From IMG/VR virus record IMGVR_UViG_3300013772_000005, positions 1 through 64,000 of that record: a stretch of DNA of 64,000 bases; one strand, 5' to 3'. How positions within the stretch are numbered: position 1 is the first letter of the stretch; every line of letters starts with the position of its first letter. A program made the position numbers and the translations under genes. The notes under the pieces are model-generated. The model ran no database searches. It saw only the letters and a program-made list of their open reading frames with translations, and was not told the origin of the DNA. The stretch comes from a virus. This document shows positions 27,904 through 36,480 of the stretch, one piece after another.

Positions 27904-28922
27904 CAGAGACCCATCATCCAAACGGTGAAGATGAAGTCGATGCCGGCATGCGTCGCGGCCTTGTCCGGGCACGGCAGCCAGTCGGGATTCGGCGTCAGCT
28001 CGAAAGCGGCGCAGTCCTGTCCCGGTGTCGCCTGGCACTTCTTCAGCGCCAGCGAGATCACCGTCTCGTCGCGCTGGTAGAGATAATCGGTGCAGTAGTT
28101 GGCCGACGTCGGCAGACCGTCGTCAGGAAATTTTGACGTGTCGCCGAGCAGCGCAGCGGCAGCCGACTGATCGCCGTCTTTGAAGCGGTGATAGGCGGCG
28201 ACATAGAGCGCGTTGTTCGGCTCCTTCTCGGCGCACGACTCCAGGTAGTCCAGCTCCAGCGCGTCGATGCCGTTCTGCATGATGCCGCGAAGCACGATGT
28301 GAAGTACCTGAAGATGGCGCTCGTAGCCGGTAGCGGTAGGAATCCAAACTTGCGGGATCAGCCGTTGATCGTTGTTTGGCCCACCGAGCTGTGCCACCAG
28401 CTCATAGACCGTGGCGCGGAAGGGCGGGAGGAATAGCTCATTGGAAAGCTTCTTTGACTCATCGGAGGCCGCGCCCATATACCAGGAGTTGGCTTCACCG
28501 TAGGCGGCGATAGCTTCGGCTTCTTGAAGCGCTGTCGCTGGCTTCTTCACGAAGAGGTACGGCATGAGCCCAAGAAATTGATCCTTGGAATTCTCCGAGC
28601 ACGAGCCGCCTGGGCAAGGGTAACAGGAGCCGTCGGGATGACGCAGCCAATGACCGGCTCCCTTCTCAGCGAGCAAAGGATTGCACGCACCGCCACCGGT
28701 GGCATCGAGTGAGCAGAAGAGCAGACCGTCGCACTTGCTTTCGACGGGCCAACCGATCGAGTCCATCGCCTTTGGCTGTTGAGCAATGTAGAGGTCACGC
28801 TTAGCCTTAAGCGCCGACTGCGTTGTGGATGCTGGAGCCACCGGCTCTTTTGGTTGGATGTCCTTCTTGAAGTACGAGCACGCGGACGTGAGCGCGAAGA
28901 GCGCGACGACAAGACGCTTCAT
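27903..28922 (-). CDS. Large lipoprotein, 339 aa
   Basis: ATG 28922 with AGGGAGG seven bases upstream; a longer open frame exists but lacks this. Signal peptide with lipobox (ALTSACSYF, lipidated Cys at 15). The mature protein contains many cysteines (CDGLLFCSLDATGGGACNPL, SCYPCPGGSCSE), which suggests disulphides in the periplasm. The C-terminal half is helical and TPR-like (DALELDYLESCAEKEPNNAL, YVAAYHRFKDGDQSAAAALL). No family known. Outer-membrane or periplasmic action during infection is inferred. Confidence 0.7.
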   Translation of the reverse strand: MKRLVVALFALTSACSYFKKDIQPKEPVAPASTTQSALKAKRDLYIAQQPKAMDSIGWPVESKCDGLLFCSLDATGGGACNPLLAEKGAGHWLRHPDGSCYPCPGGSCSENSKDQFLGLMPYLFVKKPATALQEAEAIAAYGEANSWYMGAASDESKKLSNELFLPPFRATVYELVAQLGGPNNDQRLIPQVWIPTATGYERHLQVLHIVLRGIMQNGIDALELDYLESCAEKEPNNALYVAAYHRFKDGDQSAAAALLGDTSKFPDDGLPTSANYCTDYLYQRDETVISLALKKCQATPGQDCAAFELTPNPDWLPCPDKAATHAGIDFIFTVWMMGL

Positions 28923-28944
28923 AACACCTCCCTGTGAGTTAAAT

Positions 28945-28981
28945 GAGATGCGGGCTGCACCGCGCCAGCCCGCAACATCTC
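28945..28981 (-). terminator. Terminator hairpin upstream of the 339-aa lipoprotein gene
   Basis: Minus strand: GAGAT and GCGGGCTG pair with CAGCCCGC and ATCTC, separated by a GCGCGGTG loop and a small bulge, followed by ATTTAAC. It lies between the gene at 28999 and the lipoprotein at 28922. Confidence 0.65.
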
Positions 28982-28998
28982 GCCATCCGTGTGCGAGA

Positions 28999-29331
28999 TC
29001 AGCGGCCGGTGCCGCTTCCAGCAACAACGGCATCGTCGTTATGATCCATCTCTTGATTTACCGCTTCTGCGTCCGTCCAGGTGACGGTGGCGATGCCCTG
29101 AATGTCGCTGAGATCACGGTCATGGATCAGGCCATCGGTGCCGATATACCAGAGGTTGTGCGGTCCCGGATTTGTCTTCAGCCACTCCTGCACTTCCGCC
29201 GACGGGTTCGGCTTCACCGTGCTCTGAAGCGGATAGGTGAGCGCACCGCCGCCAGGCGAAGGCGCGCTGTTTTCGATGATGTCCATGAAGATCATCTGAC
29301 TGGCCGCGTTCAAAACATAAACTCCGAGCAT
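28999..29331 (-). CDS. Hypothetical protein, 110 aa
   Basis: ATG 29331 after GAAAGGATGCG. The sequence (MLGVYVLNAASQMIFMDIIE, NLWYIGTDGLIHDRDLSDIQ) has no signal peptide. It lies between lipoprotein genes and the fibre module and may be a virion-associated protein; no family recognised. Confidence 0.65.
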   Translation of the reverse strand: MLGVYVLNAASQMIFMDIIENSAPSPGGGALTYPLQSTVKPNPSAEVQEWLKTNPGPHNLWYIGTDGLIHDRDLSDIQGIATVTWTDAEAVNQEMDHNDDAVVAGSGTGR

Positions 29332-29370
29332 GTCGCATCCTTTCTTTAAGGCCAGCGTCGGCCGTGTGAA

Positions 29371-29502
29371 TTATTCGACCATGTGGTCTTCAGCCGGGCT
29401 GATGTGTCGTGGGGCGTCTTCGGTCTGGGTGTCAGGCGTCGTGCCCGTGGTGACACAGCCTTGGGTGACCGAGATCAGGACGAAGGCGAGGAGCAGGCGC
29501 AT
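29371..29502 (-). CDS. Small lipoprotein, 43 aa (o-spanin-like)
   Basis: ATG 29502 with AAAGGAGG nine bases upstream. MRLLLAFVLISVTQGCVTTG is a signal peptide with lipobox (TQGC, Cys at 16), leaving a mature peptide of 28 residues. Size and design resemble Rz1-type outer-membrane spanins. The i-spanin partner would be the coiled-coil protein at 27499, which is not adjacent. Confidence 0.6.
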   Translation of the reverse strand: MRLLLAFVLISVTQGCVTTGTTPDTQTEDAPRHISPAEDHMVE

Positions 29503-29518
29503 AGGTGTAGTCCTCCTT

Positions 29519-30691
29519 TTAGTGCATACGCCGAGCTTGAAGGTAGCCGCTGTAATAAGCCGTAGAGCTGGAGTTGACCTGCTCGACCAACCAGAGTTGC
29601 TGCGTGCTGCCATTGGCGACAAGGACCTGATAGGAGGGAATATTGATGTCGTGGGCGATGTCGGCGACAGCAGTGTACGGGCGGTATATGCCCGTATATT
29701 GGCTTCCAAACGGAGCGCCGGCTGTCAAAGAGTAGGACGGCTCCGTGGCGGACGTGGTGCTCACCGCGCACAGTAAGTAGGTTAGGGTCTGGCCACCGGC
29801 CGCTCCATCGTAGTGGCAGTTTCCACGAACATCCCAATCACCAGCCGTCAACGTAATGGTGGTGATGTTTGCCACCGTGCCCGTGGCATAGCCAGTCTCG
29901 GACTGCTGTAGGACTGATGCGGTCAAGACTTCGCCAATGCAGCCAGCACAGGCAGAGGCCGAGGTCCCTGATCCGATCAAACCAGACGATGCCCTGGCAT
30001 AGCCGTTGACGTCGAGAGTGTAGCTGGGGTTGGCTGACCCGATACCAACGCTACCACCGTTCGGTTGGAGGGTAAGCGGGTAGGTGCTGGCAAGGTTGGT
30101 TCGATCAGTGACCTGAATCCAAGAGCCGAATGGGGCCGTACCATAATCGCCCATATCCATGACATTGCTGTTATTGCCCGAGTCGATCCGAAACATCCCA
30201 TTTGGTGTGGTTCCGGAAGTCGCCGGACCAGCCGAAGTGTTCCTCACCGTGAGGGGCATGAGAGGTGCAGTCATGCCAATGCCGACCTTGCCACCACTGA
30301 GGATGCGCATAGCTTCGCTGTTGTTGGTCTGGAAGATGAGCGGGATGGCGGTGTTCGTAGCCATCGTCATACTGCCAGTGGTAGCTGCAAGCTCGGCCTG
30401 AAGGACACCTCCGGCCATATAGTCGATGTTGCCGCCGGTCGATCCGTTGATCGCCAGGTTGGCGTAGCCGGCATAGTTGTTCGGGCTCGATGTCCCGAGT
30501 CCGACGTTGACGCCTGCGGCGACCGTCACCGCCGATGTCGAGGCAGTCATAACGGTGGTGGCTGTCCCACCACTGGTTCGCGGAGCTAACACCACCTTGC
30601 AGCTCGCCCCCGTACACGTCAGCGGGTTGTCCACCGCCTGGGCGGCAGAGGCGAAGAGCACCATGGAGAGGGCGAGCAGGATGCGTTTCAT
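29519..30691 (-). CDS. Secreted fibre-like protein with VGIG repeats, 390 aa
   Basis: ATG 30691, with GAGGTCCACC upstream. A clear Sec signal peptide (MKRILLALSMVLFASAAQAV) precedes repeated segments of the type VGIGTxxPxxxLxVxx (VGLGTSSPNNYAG, VGIGMTAPLMPLTVRN, VGIGSANPSYTLDVNG), as in tail-fibre shafts. The C-terminal 130 residues form a beta-rich head (DWDVRGNCHYDGAAGGQTLT, YLLCAVSTTSATEPSYSLTA). Fibre repeats combined with an export signal are unusual for a phage protein; see findings. Confidence 0.7.
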   Translation of the reverse strand: MKRILLALSMVLFASAAQAVDNPLTCTGASCKVVLAPRTSGGTATTVMTASTSAVTVAAGVNVGLGTSSPNNYAGYANLAINGSTGGNIDYMAGGVLQAELAATTGSMTMATNTAIPLIFQTNNSEAMRILSGGKVGIGMTAPLMPLTVRNTSAGPATSGTTPNGMFRIDSGNNSNVMDMGDYGTAPFGSWIQVTDRTNLASTYPLTLQPNGGSVGIGSANPSYTLDVNGYARASSGLIGSGTSASACAGCIGEVLTASVLQQSETGYATGTVANITTITLTAGDWDVRGNCHYDGAAGGQTLTYLLCAVSTTSATEPSYSLTAGAPFGSQYTGIYRPYTAVADIAHDINIPSYQVLVANGSTQQLWLVEQVNSSSTAYYSGYLQARRMH

Positions 30692-30699
30692 GGTGGACC

Positions 30700-31227
30700 T
30701 CAATTAATCGGGAAGCTGATGTTTAGTCGAAGAAAAGTGTTACTCGTTGACGCAGCGAAATTTGATGAACTATTTATCTCCTGAACAGTGACATAAGCCT
30801 GGTTTGCGACAACGAACCACTGAGCAGTTACTGCTGATGTGTTGGAGTTGTCATATAAAAGAGTCACGTTCGCAGTTTTTATCTGCGCTGTTTTGCCGCC
30901 GGGTATGGCGACTCTCAGTTGGTTCACCCCGGTAGAAACGCTGGTCAGGTCCAACGCCACGTCAAGAAACATGGTCTTACCAATAATCATGTATTGGTAG
31001 GTTGTTTGGTTCGCCGAAGAAACTGTCCAAGTGCCTGCGTCTGTCGTGAAATTTCCAGACGAGTAAGGGACGGTTGTCCATTCGGTAAATGCGGGTATCG
31101 GCTTCGTTCCATTAGCGTGCGTCACCGCCTGGAACTGCTTGAGCAGCGGGTTCCAGGTGAAGCTGTCCACGGCGTCGGCGAGCGCCAGCGTCGGGAGGAG
31201 GAGTAGGAGGCAGAGTAGGCGTTTCAT
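30700..31227 (-). CDS. Secreted beta-rich protein, 175 aa
   Basis: ATG 31227 (an in-frame start two codons upstream is less likely). Signal peptide MKRLLCLLLLLPTLALADAV, cleaved after ALA, then a beta-rich domain of about 155 residues (TVPYSSGNFTTDAGTWTVSS, YQYMIIGKTMFLDVALDLTS, IPGGKTAQIKTANVTLLYDN). Similar beta domains end phage fibres. It is followed immediately by the VGIG-repeat secreted protein. Confidence 0.7.
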   Translation of the reverse strand: MKRLLCLLLLLPTLALADAVDSFTWNPLLKQFQAVTHANGTKPIPAFTEWTTVPYSSGNFTTDAGTWTVSSANQTTYQYMIIGKTMFLDVALDLTSVSTGVNQLRVAIPGGKTAQIKTANVTLLYDNSNTSAVTAQWFVVANQAYVTVQEINSSSNFAASTSNTFLRLNISFPIN

Positions 31228-31236
31228 GGGCACCCC

Positions 31237-34200
31237 TTAAGATATGTTGTAGGCGATAGCGTTGATGCCGCTAGGACCTGATGTTCCCGCTGTATATGTG
31301 GTTGAAGTCCCGACATCTCTGTAGATGCTAAATAGCTGCGTGCTCCTGACACGGGCGCAACCCGGCGTGGTCTGGACTACTCCACCGCTATTCATCACGC
31401 TTAGAGCACAGTAGGTATCAGCAGCCGGGCAAAGTCGTGTTGGGATGCTGCTGCTCGATGTCAGCACCCCGTCCGAGGTCGTCGTCGTGACCGCTATGAC
31501 CGGCAGCAGCCAGGTCACAACGTTGTTGTTACGACTAAAGGTCGGGGTGCCGGTGCCCGTATTAAGGCTCACGTTGGCCGTAAAAGTAAGGGAGCCAAGA
31601 GACCCTTGCTCGTAGACGTTGACAACGCTCCAGTTGGCCGGGGTCGTCGGCGTTGTAACTAGAGCCCGCAGCACCACAAAGCCGACTCTGATGGTCGCAT
31701 CCTGGTTGGCGCCGTTGGCCACCGTTAGCGCAGAGCCGCCAGAGGCCTGGACCTTCAGGTCGAAGGCCCCGAGGTTCTCGAAGAACCAATACTCTCCAGC
31801 CACCACCCCGGTCGACGGCAAGACGACCGTGCGTGCTGCCGACAGGTTGAAGATCTGCTCGCGGTTGTCGGCATCCGTCAGCGTGTCGGTTCCAGAGCCA
31901 GCAGAGGCTCTGACGTTGGCCGCCGACGACAGGCCGCCCGTCGCCACCTTCACGCCTGCAAAGCTCTGGCGAGAAGTCGTCACGCTTCCGGTACGCGCCG
32001 TGTTGGCGTCAGGAACGCCAACGCTCGCAAGACGCGCTGGCCTGGCGATCAGCCGCAGACGGTTGGGCTGCGCCCCGACCGCCGGGTTGAGCGTCGAGAA
32101 GTCGGTGTAGATGTTGGTGGCATCCACGGTCACATAGCCGTTGTTCGGCATCTGATCCCAGGTATTGGCCGTGCCCGTCTCCATCAGGATCACGACGTCG
32201 GGAATGTCGGGCTGACCATGGGCGATCGTACCAGGCACGGCCGCCGTATAGGTCGTGTCGAACGGGGGGACAGGCGTCACGACGGTCGGCGATAGACCGC
32301 CATCGTCCAGTTCCAGCTCAATCGAATCAAGCGTGCCGTTGTACTGGGAGAAGTCGAAGAAGGCGCTGTTGCTGTCGCTGATGTCGATCAGCGCGCTGCC
32401 AGGGCCAGAGAGCGGCAGGTGCTTCACCAGATCGGTGTCGGTGTAGATGTTGCCGAACCACTTCTGGTTCTTGGTGGCGACGTTGGCCAAGTGGTCGAGG
32501 CGGTAGCTGTAAATCTTTTGGATGTCGGTAGGCGACAGGTTGTAGCCGTTCACCATGAACACGTCTTCGACCGTGCCACCGAAGTAGCCGGCGTTGCCCG
32601 TAAAGCCGACACCGAAAGTCTGGCCCGTCGTGGCACGGACACTGGCCAGTGCTTGCGTGGCGACGAGTTTGCCGTCGATGAAGCAATTCATGACCAAGTT
32701 GACGGCGTCGTATTGGATGACAAAATGGTGCCACCCACCCGCCGCCGGAATCGTGACTATCTGGTTGCCTTCGCCGCCAGTCGGTGTTGAGGCCATTTGA
32801 AAAGCAATGGCGGTGCCACTTGGCTGAATATTCCAACCACGATCGGCGTTGCTGGGCCACTGGCCAAGTAGAGAAGAGGCAACCACTCCGCTCCAGCTTG
32901 GCGCATAGAACCAGCCGCCCGCTGAGAAGCTGGTGCCTGTTGCCGGGTTGAAAAACACGTTGGTCGAGCTGAACCACTGGCTGCTCGCTGCCGTCAGAAG
33001 TGCAGCAGCGTTGCCTGTCGCGAAGATGTTCGTTCCCGTAAAGGGCGTCGAGGCATTGTTGGTTAGATTACGAGCGCCGGCAGACCCGTCGTTGGCGTTG
33101 GCCGCCAGGTTGAACCACGACACCTGGGTAGCCTGGGTCATCCCTGTCGGCCAACTCTTGGCCGACAAGATATGGCCAGCGGCGATCTGGCCGGCCGTGC
33201 CAGGCGCGCTGATGAGCTGCTTGCCCAGGCGGTAGACGACCGGGCTGACGGCGGCGGGATTGTTGAGCCCCTCCATTCGGCTCGCGGCGATCAATGTTGC
33301 ACCGGTGCCCGACCAGGCCGATCCCGAAGTCGTGGTGATCTCGCCCATCCACACGTAGCGGGTACGGTTGATCGCCGCTGGTCCGGTGGTTGAGACGACA
33401 ATGTTGGAAGAGATGATCTGATAGACCTGAAGGCCAGCGTCCACGCCTGTGGCGATCGTTTGCACGGTCCCGAGCGTGTCGAGGTCGATATAGAAGTGGT
33501 AGAGCGTGCTCGCTGCCGGCGCCTGAATTGACGTCGCGCTGAAGGTGAGCGTCTTGCCATAGTTGGCCGTGTCGGTGCCGGCGCCGTCCCAGGTGGACAG
33601 AAGTCGACCGTCGGCCAGCGGCAGGATGCCCCCCACGATCGTCACGTTCGGCGTGGCTGCGCTTTGCAGGACGAGAGGTGCCGAGGCCCCACCACCACCG
33701 CCTGCGGCCCCTGGGCGCGATATTCCGGCCGGTTGGATGACCAGCGTGGCGCCAGAGGTTTGATACTGCGTGGAGGCGGTCACCCACTGGGCATCCAAGT
33801 GCCCGAGGTAGACGCCACCAGCTTGCGCCGCGAGCGAACCGTAATCGGTGAGCGCGCCCACTGAGGCGGCTTCAGCAGATGCGACAGCGGCGACCGAGCC
33901 ACCTTGCTGCTGACAGAAGACGAAGCGGCGAAACTGGCTGTTCGTCTTCGTCAGAGCGGCAAAGCCGGTGGCGAAGGTGGCGCCAGCCAGCGTGATCGTG
34001 CCGGCGCCAGTCACAGCGCCCGTCCCCATGTGGATCTTCGAGGCGGTGAATGCCGCCGGGCCAACGCCGTTGATCGGCGCCGAGACGCGGGTGGTGCCGT
34101 CGGCCACCGTCATCGATGACGCTTGCAAGTTGAGGAAAACATCAGGAGTCGCGGATGCGAAGAGCCGGATCGGCGTATCGAACTGTTTGTCAATGTTGGC

Positions 34201-34296
34201 AAGCACCTGATCAAGCGTCGTGCTCGCAGCCTGGCCAAGGACCGTCAACGCGGCAAGGTTGATCTCTTCGCTGGCCTGACCTTTAGTCTGCGGCAT
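31237..34296 (-). CDS. Tail fibre with LamG/concanavalin-like domain, 1019 aa
   Basis: ATG 34296. The N-terminal 250 residues are beta-rich and Ala/Gly/Thr-rich shaft. Residues about 430-620 form a LamG/concanavalin-A-like lectin domain (SFSAGGWFYAPSWSGVVASS, GGWHHFVIQYDAVNLVMNCF, IDGKLVATQAL). The last 180 residues (TLTDADNREQIFNLSAARTV, then VYEQGSLGSLTFTANVSL) resemble fibre tips. It probably binds host surface glycans. No signal peptide, in contrast to the two genes after it. Confidence 0.8.
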   Translation of the reverse strand: MPQTKGQASEEINLAALTVLGQAASTTLDQVLANIDKQFDTPIRLFASATPDVFLNLQASSMTVADGTTRVSAPINGVGPAAFTASKIHMGTGAVTGAGTITLAGATFATGFAALTKTNSQFRRFVFCQQQGGSVAAVASAEAASVGALTDYGSLAAQAGGVYLGHLDAQWVTASTQYQTSGATLVIQPAGISRPGAAGGGGGASAPLVLQSAATPNVTIVGGILPLADGRLLSTWDGAGTDTANYGKTLTFSATSIQAPAASTLYHFYIDLDTLGTVQTIATGVDAGLQVYQIISSNIVVSTTGPAAINRTRYVWMGEITTTSGSAWSGTGATLIAASRMEGLNNPAAVSPVVYRLGKQLISAPGTAGQIAAGHILSAKSWPTGMTQATQVSWFNLAANANDGSAGARNLTNNASTPFTGTNIFATGNAAALLTAASSQWFSSTNVFFNPATGTSFSAGGWFYAPSWSGVVASSLLGQWPSNADRGWNIQPSGTAIAFQMASTPTGGEGNQIVTIPAAGGWHHFVIQYDAVNLVMNCFIDGKLVATQALASVRATTGQTFGVGFTGNAGYFGGTVEDVFMVNGYNLSPTDIQKIYSYRLDHLANVATKNQKWFGNIYTDTDLVKHLPLSGPGSALIDISDSNSAFFDFSQYNGTLDSIELELDDGGLSPTVVTPVPPFDTTYTAAVPGTIAHGQPDIPDVVILMETGTANTWDQMPNNGYVTVDATNIYTDFSTLNPAVGAQPNRLRLIARPARLASVGVPDANTARTGSVTTSRQSFAGVKVATGGLSSAANVRASAGSGTDTLTDADNREQIFNLSAARTVVLPSTGVVAGEYWFFENLGAFDLKVQASGGSALTVANGANQDATIRVGFVVLRALVTTPTTPANWSVVNVYEQGSLGSLTFTANVSLNTGTGTPTFSRNNNVVTWLLPVIAVTTTTSDGVLTSSSSIPTRLCPAADTYCALSVMNSGGVVQTTPGCARVRSTQLFSIYRDVGTSTTYTAGTSGPSGINAIAYNIS

Positions 34297-34334
34297 TTGT
34301 CCACTCCTGGTGTGCTTGGCGTAGAAGAATCATA

Positions 34335-34625
34335 TCACGTCCAGACCCGCACTCTCACCCAAGCGCTAACCGCCGAAGTGCCAAGTGTGATCGTTGAAGT
34401 CCCTGGAGTCCGCGTGTAGTCGTTGCCCGAGCCTTCGCGGAGAAGTCGACCATTTTGGTAAACGTCGATCAGGCTCGTGGCGGTAAATGCCTGCGTCGTC
34501 ACGAAGGCCGTTTGGCCGGCGCCGGTGTCGTAGTCCTGATCAACCTGCAAGCCGGTGCGCCCGCTGTTGCGGAAGCCCCTTGTCCCGGTGTCGTAGATGA
34601 TCACGTTTCCCGTCGCTGCCGGCAT
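34335..34625 (-). CDS. Fibre-associated protein, 96 aa
   Basis: ATG 34625 after GAGAGGGTGGGA. The segment TSLIDVYQNGRLLREGSGND followed by YTRTPGTSTITL is a common phage tail-fibre module (I-D-V-Y-x-N-G-x-L-L-x-E-G-x-D-Y). It probably forms a small collar or adaptor domain of the fibre complex. Confidence 0.75.
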   Translation of the reverse strand: MPAATGNVIIYDTGTRGFRNSGRTGLQVDQDYDTGAGQTAFVTTQAFTATSLIDVYQNGRLLREGSGNDYTRTPGTSTITLGTSAVSAWVRVRVWT

Positions 34626-34647
34626 ATCCCACCCTCTCAACAGCTAA

Positions 34648-34673
34648 AGCCAGGGGCCGTGAAGCCCCTGGCT
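34648..34673 (-). terminator. Terminator hairpin between fibre genes
   Basis: A perfect 10-bp stem AGCCAGGGGC / GCCCCTGGCT with a 6-base loop, followed on the minus strand by TTTAGC. It lies just after the stop of the 527-aa fibre gene. Confidence 0.75.
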
Positions 34674-34681
34674 ACGGGAAA

Positions 34682-36265
34682 TTAGGCTTGGACAATGAAC
34701 TGCGGGTTGTAGATCACGTCGGTGGCGCTGATGGCACGGCCGATCGAGTGGACATAGTTGCCACTGGCGATGGTCGTGTCGTCTTGCGTGTAGCTGCCGG
34801 CGGTCGAGTTGTGCGCGTAAACCTTCTTGCCGGGCGTCAGGGAGGTGAAACCGGTCATCCGGGCACCAGGACGGGCGTAGAAAGAGCCAGAAGCCGTGGT
34901 GGCCACCGTGCCAGACAGGACGACCATGAGCTGGGTGTCAGGGCCAGCGACCACTGCCGTCGCCAGATCGACGTGACCGTTGCTCTTCAGATAGACGAGC
35001 TGTCCGGCAGTGACCGAACCAGCGTTGTCGTTGGTCAGCGTCTCGGAATAGTTGACCGCGACCGAAGCGCTGACAGTGATGCCGTCGCCGCCGCTGACGG
35101 CAATGTTGGCGCCGAGGCCGCCAGTGAGGCCGCTGCCGGCGACGGCGCCGAGCTTGGCGGCCGTGACCGCTTGCGCCGCCAATTGAGCGGTGCCGACACC
35201 AAGAGCCTTGACTTCGAGCGAGCTACCCGCGCCAGCGGTGTCGAGGGTGACGCCGTCGACGTTGACCGTGATGACCGAGCCAGCGCCGCCAGAGAGGCCA
35301 GCACCGGTGACCGCGCCGAGCTGAGCGGACGTGACCGCCTGCGCAGCGATCTTCGCCGTGGTGACGGACAAATCCGCCAGTTGGGTGGTGCCGATGCCAC
35401 CCGTCTTGACTTCGAGTGTCGCCGAGCCGTTGGCGGTGGCGCCGCTGGCATCAAGGGTGACGCCGTCCGGATTGGCGGTGACCGCCGAGCCGTTGAACCA
35501 GATACCAGCGCCGGCCGTATAGTTGGCCGGAGTCGCAAACTGCGTCCAGTTGATGTTGTCGGTGCCGATGACGTGAGCACCGCCGGTGCCCGTACCAACC
35601 GAGCTGATGACAAACGCCTTGCCGGCGTTGACCGTACCGGATTCGACCTGAGGAACGAGGACACCGTTATAGATGTCGTTGCCGGGCGTGTTGTTGAGAC
35701 TCGCGTCCCTGGTCATCGCCGCTGCGGCGCCGTTGAAGTCGTAGATGCCGTTGGCGAGCGAAGAGGTCTGGTCTTTGACGAGGACGCGGTCGCCGGCCGC
35801 CAGCGTCACGCCGTCGATGGTTGTCGGTGCGGACGCCAGGTTGATGTTGGCGCCAGTGGTGGCGACGCGCACGTTCTCCTGAATGCGGGCGGCGACCATG
35901 ATGGCATCGGCATAGGACTTCGGTACCGCGTCGCTGGCGGCAGAAGGCGCCGGCAGGCCAGTGACCGTGCCGGAGGTGAAGGTCAAGCTGCCGGTGAGCG
36001 TGTCGCCAGCCTTCAGCACGCGAAGGTTGTCGGCGGTGTCGGTGTAGGTCTTTGTCGCCGCGTCAGAGCTGGCGGTCGGGGCGCCGAGGTTCGTCAGCAC
36101 AGTGCCGGCGAAGTCGAGCTTGGAGCTGATGATCGACAGGACCACCAGGCCGATCGTGATCGTTGTCGCGCCGACGTTGGCGAACAACACGCTGTCGTTC
36201 GACGTGGTGGTGTTGTGAAAACCACCACCCGAGTATGTGACGTAATTCTTAGCTACGTTGGACAT
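34682..36265 (-). CDS. Tail fibre-like protein, 527 aa
   Basis: ATG 36265. Contains the familiar fibre motif DGVTLAAGDRVLVKDQTSSL-ANGIYDFNG near residues 155-185. Tandem repeats follow in which DGVTLD...LEVK..GIGTTQLADL..TTAKIAAQAVTSAQLGAV recurs twice and a third time partially (about residues 270-400). The tail end (TPGKKVYAHNSTAGSYTQDD) is a common fibre-end module. Located in the fibre block upstream of the large LamG fibre. Confidence 0.8.
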   Translation of the reverse strand: MSNVAKNYVTYSGGGFHNTTTSNDSVLFANVGATTITIGLVVLSIISSKLDFAGTVLTNLGAPTASSDAATKTYTDTADNLRVLKAGDTLTGSLTFTSGTVTGLPAPSAASDAVPKSYADAIMVAARIQENVRVATTGANINLASAPTTIDGVTLAAGDRVLVKDQTSSLANGIYDFNGAAAAMTRDASLNNTPGNDIYNGVLVPQVESGTVNAGKAFVISSVGTGTGGAHVIGTDNINWTQFATPANYTAGAGIWFNGSAVTANPDGVTLDASGATANGSATLEVKTGGIGTTQLADLSVTTAKIAAQAVTSAQLGAVTGAGLSGGAGSVITVNVDGVTLDTAGAGSSLEVKALGVGTAQLAAQAVTAAKLGAVAGSGLTGGLGANIAVSGGDGITVSASVAVNYSETLTNDNAGSVTAGQLVYLKSNGHVDLATAVVAGPDTQLMVVLSGTVATTASGSFYARPGARMTGFTSLTPGKKVYAHNSTAGSYTQDDTTIASGNYVHSIGRAISATDVIYNPQFIVQA

Positions 36266-36268
36266 GCG

Positions 36269-36478
36269 CTACTCCTCTAAATTCTTGGATTGGATCTTGA
36301 AAGCCGAATCAACTTCGATGATGACGCCATGTTTCTCGGATAGTTTAGCCGCACCTTGACGAAAGCTGCGGGTGAGCTTTTCCAAGTCCTCACAAATAGG
36401 GATAATGTTGGGAATTGATCTCAGCTCTTCTTCGCTGTTCAAGATCTTTACCTCAACCTTTTCGACCTTCCTCGGCAT
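36269..36478 (-). CDS. Hypothetical protein, 69 aa
   Basis: ATG 36478, with GAGGTG four bases upstream (a GTG at 36484 overlapping the previous stop is an alternative). Sequence KVEVKILNSEEELRSIPNII then a helical stretch and VIIEVDSAFKIQSKNLEE; probably a small alpha/beta protein. Position within the fibre block suggests an assembly factor or a minor component; no family recognised. Confidence 0.65.
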   Translation of the reverse strand: MPRKVEKVEVKILNSEEELRSIPNIIPICEDLEKLTRSFRQGAAKLSEKHGVIIEVDSAFKIQSKNLEE

Positions 36479-36480
36479 GG

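Noticed and set aside
34688-36280. Long plus-strand open frame (530 codons) opposite a fibre gene
   Set aside because: It is Arg/Gly/Val-rich with no domain and lies exactly opposite a fibre gene with clear repeats; long antisense frames are expected in GC-rich DNA.
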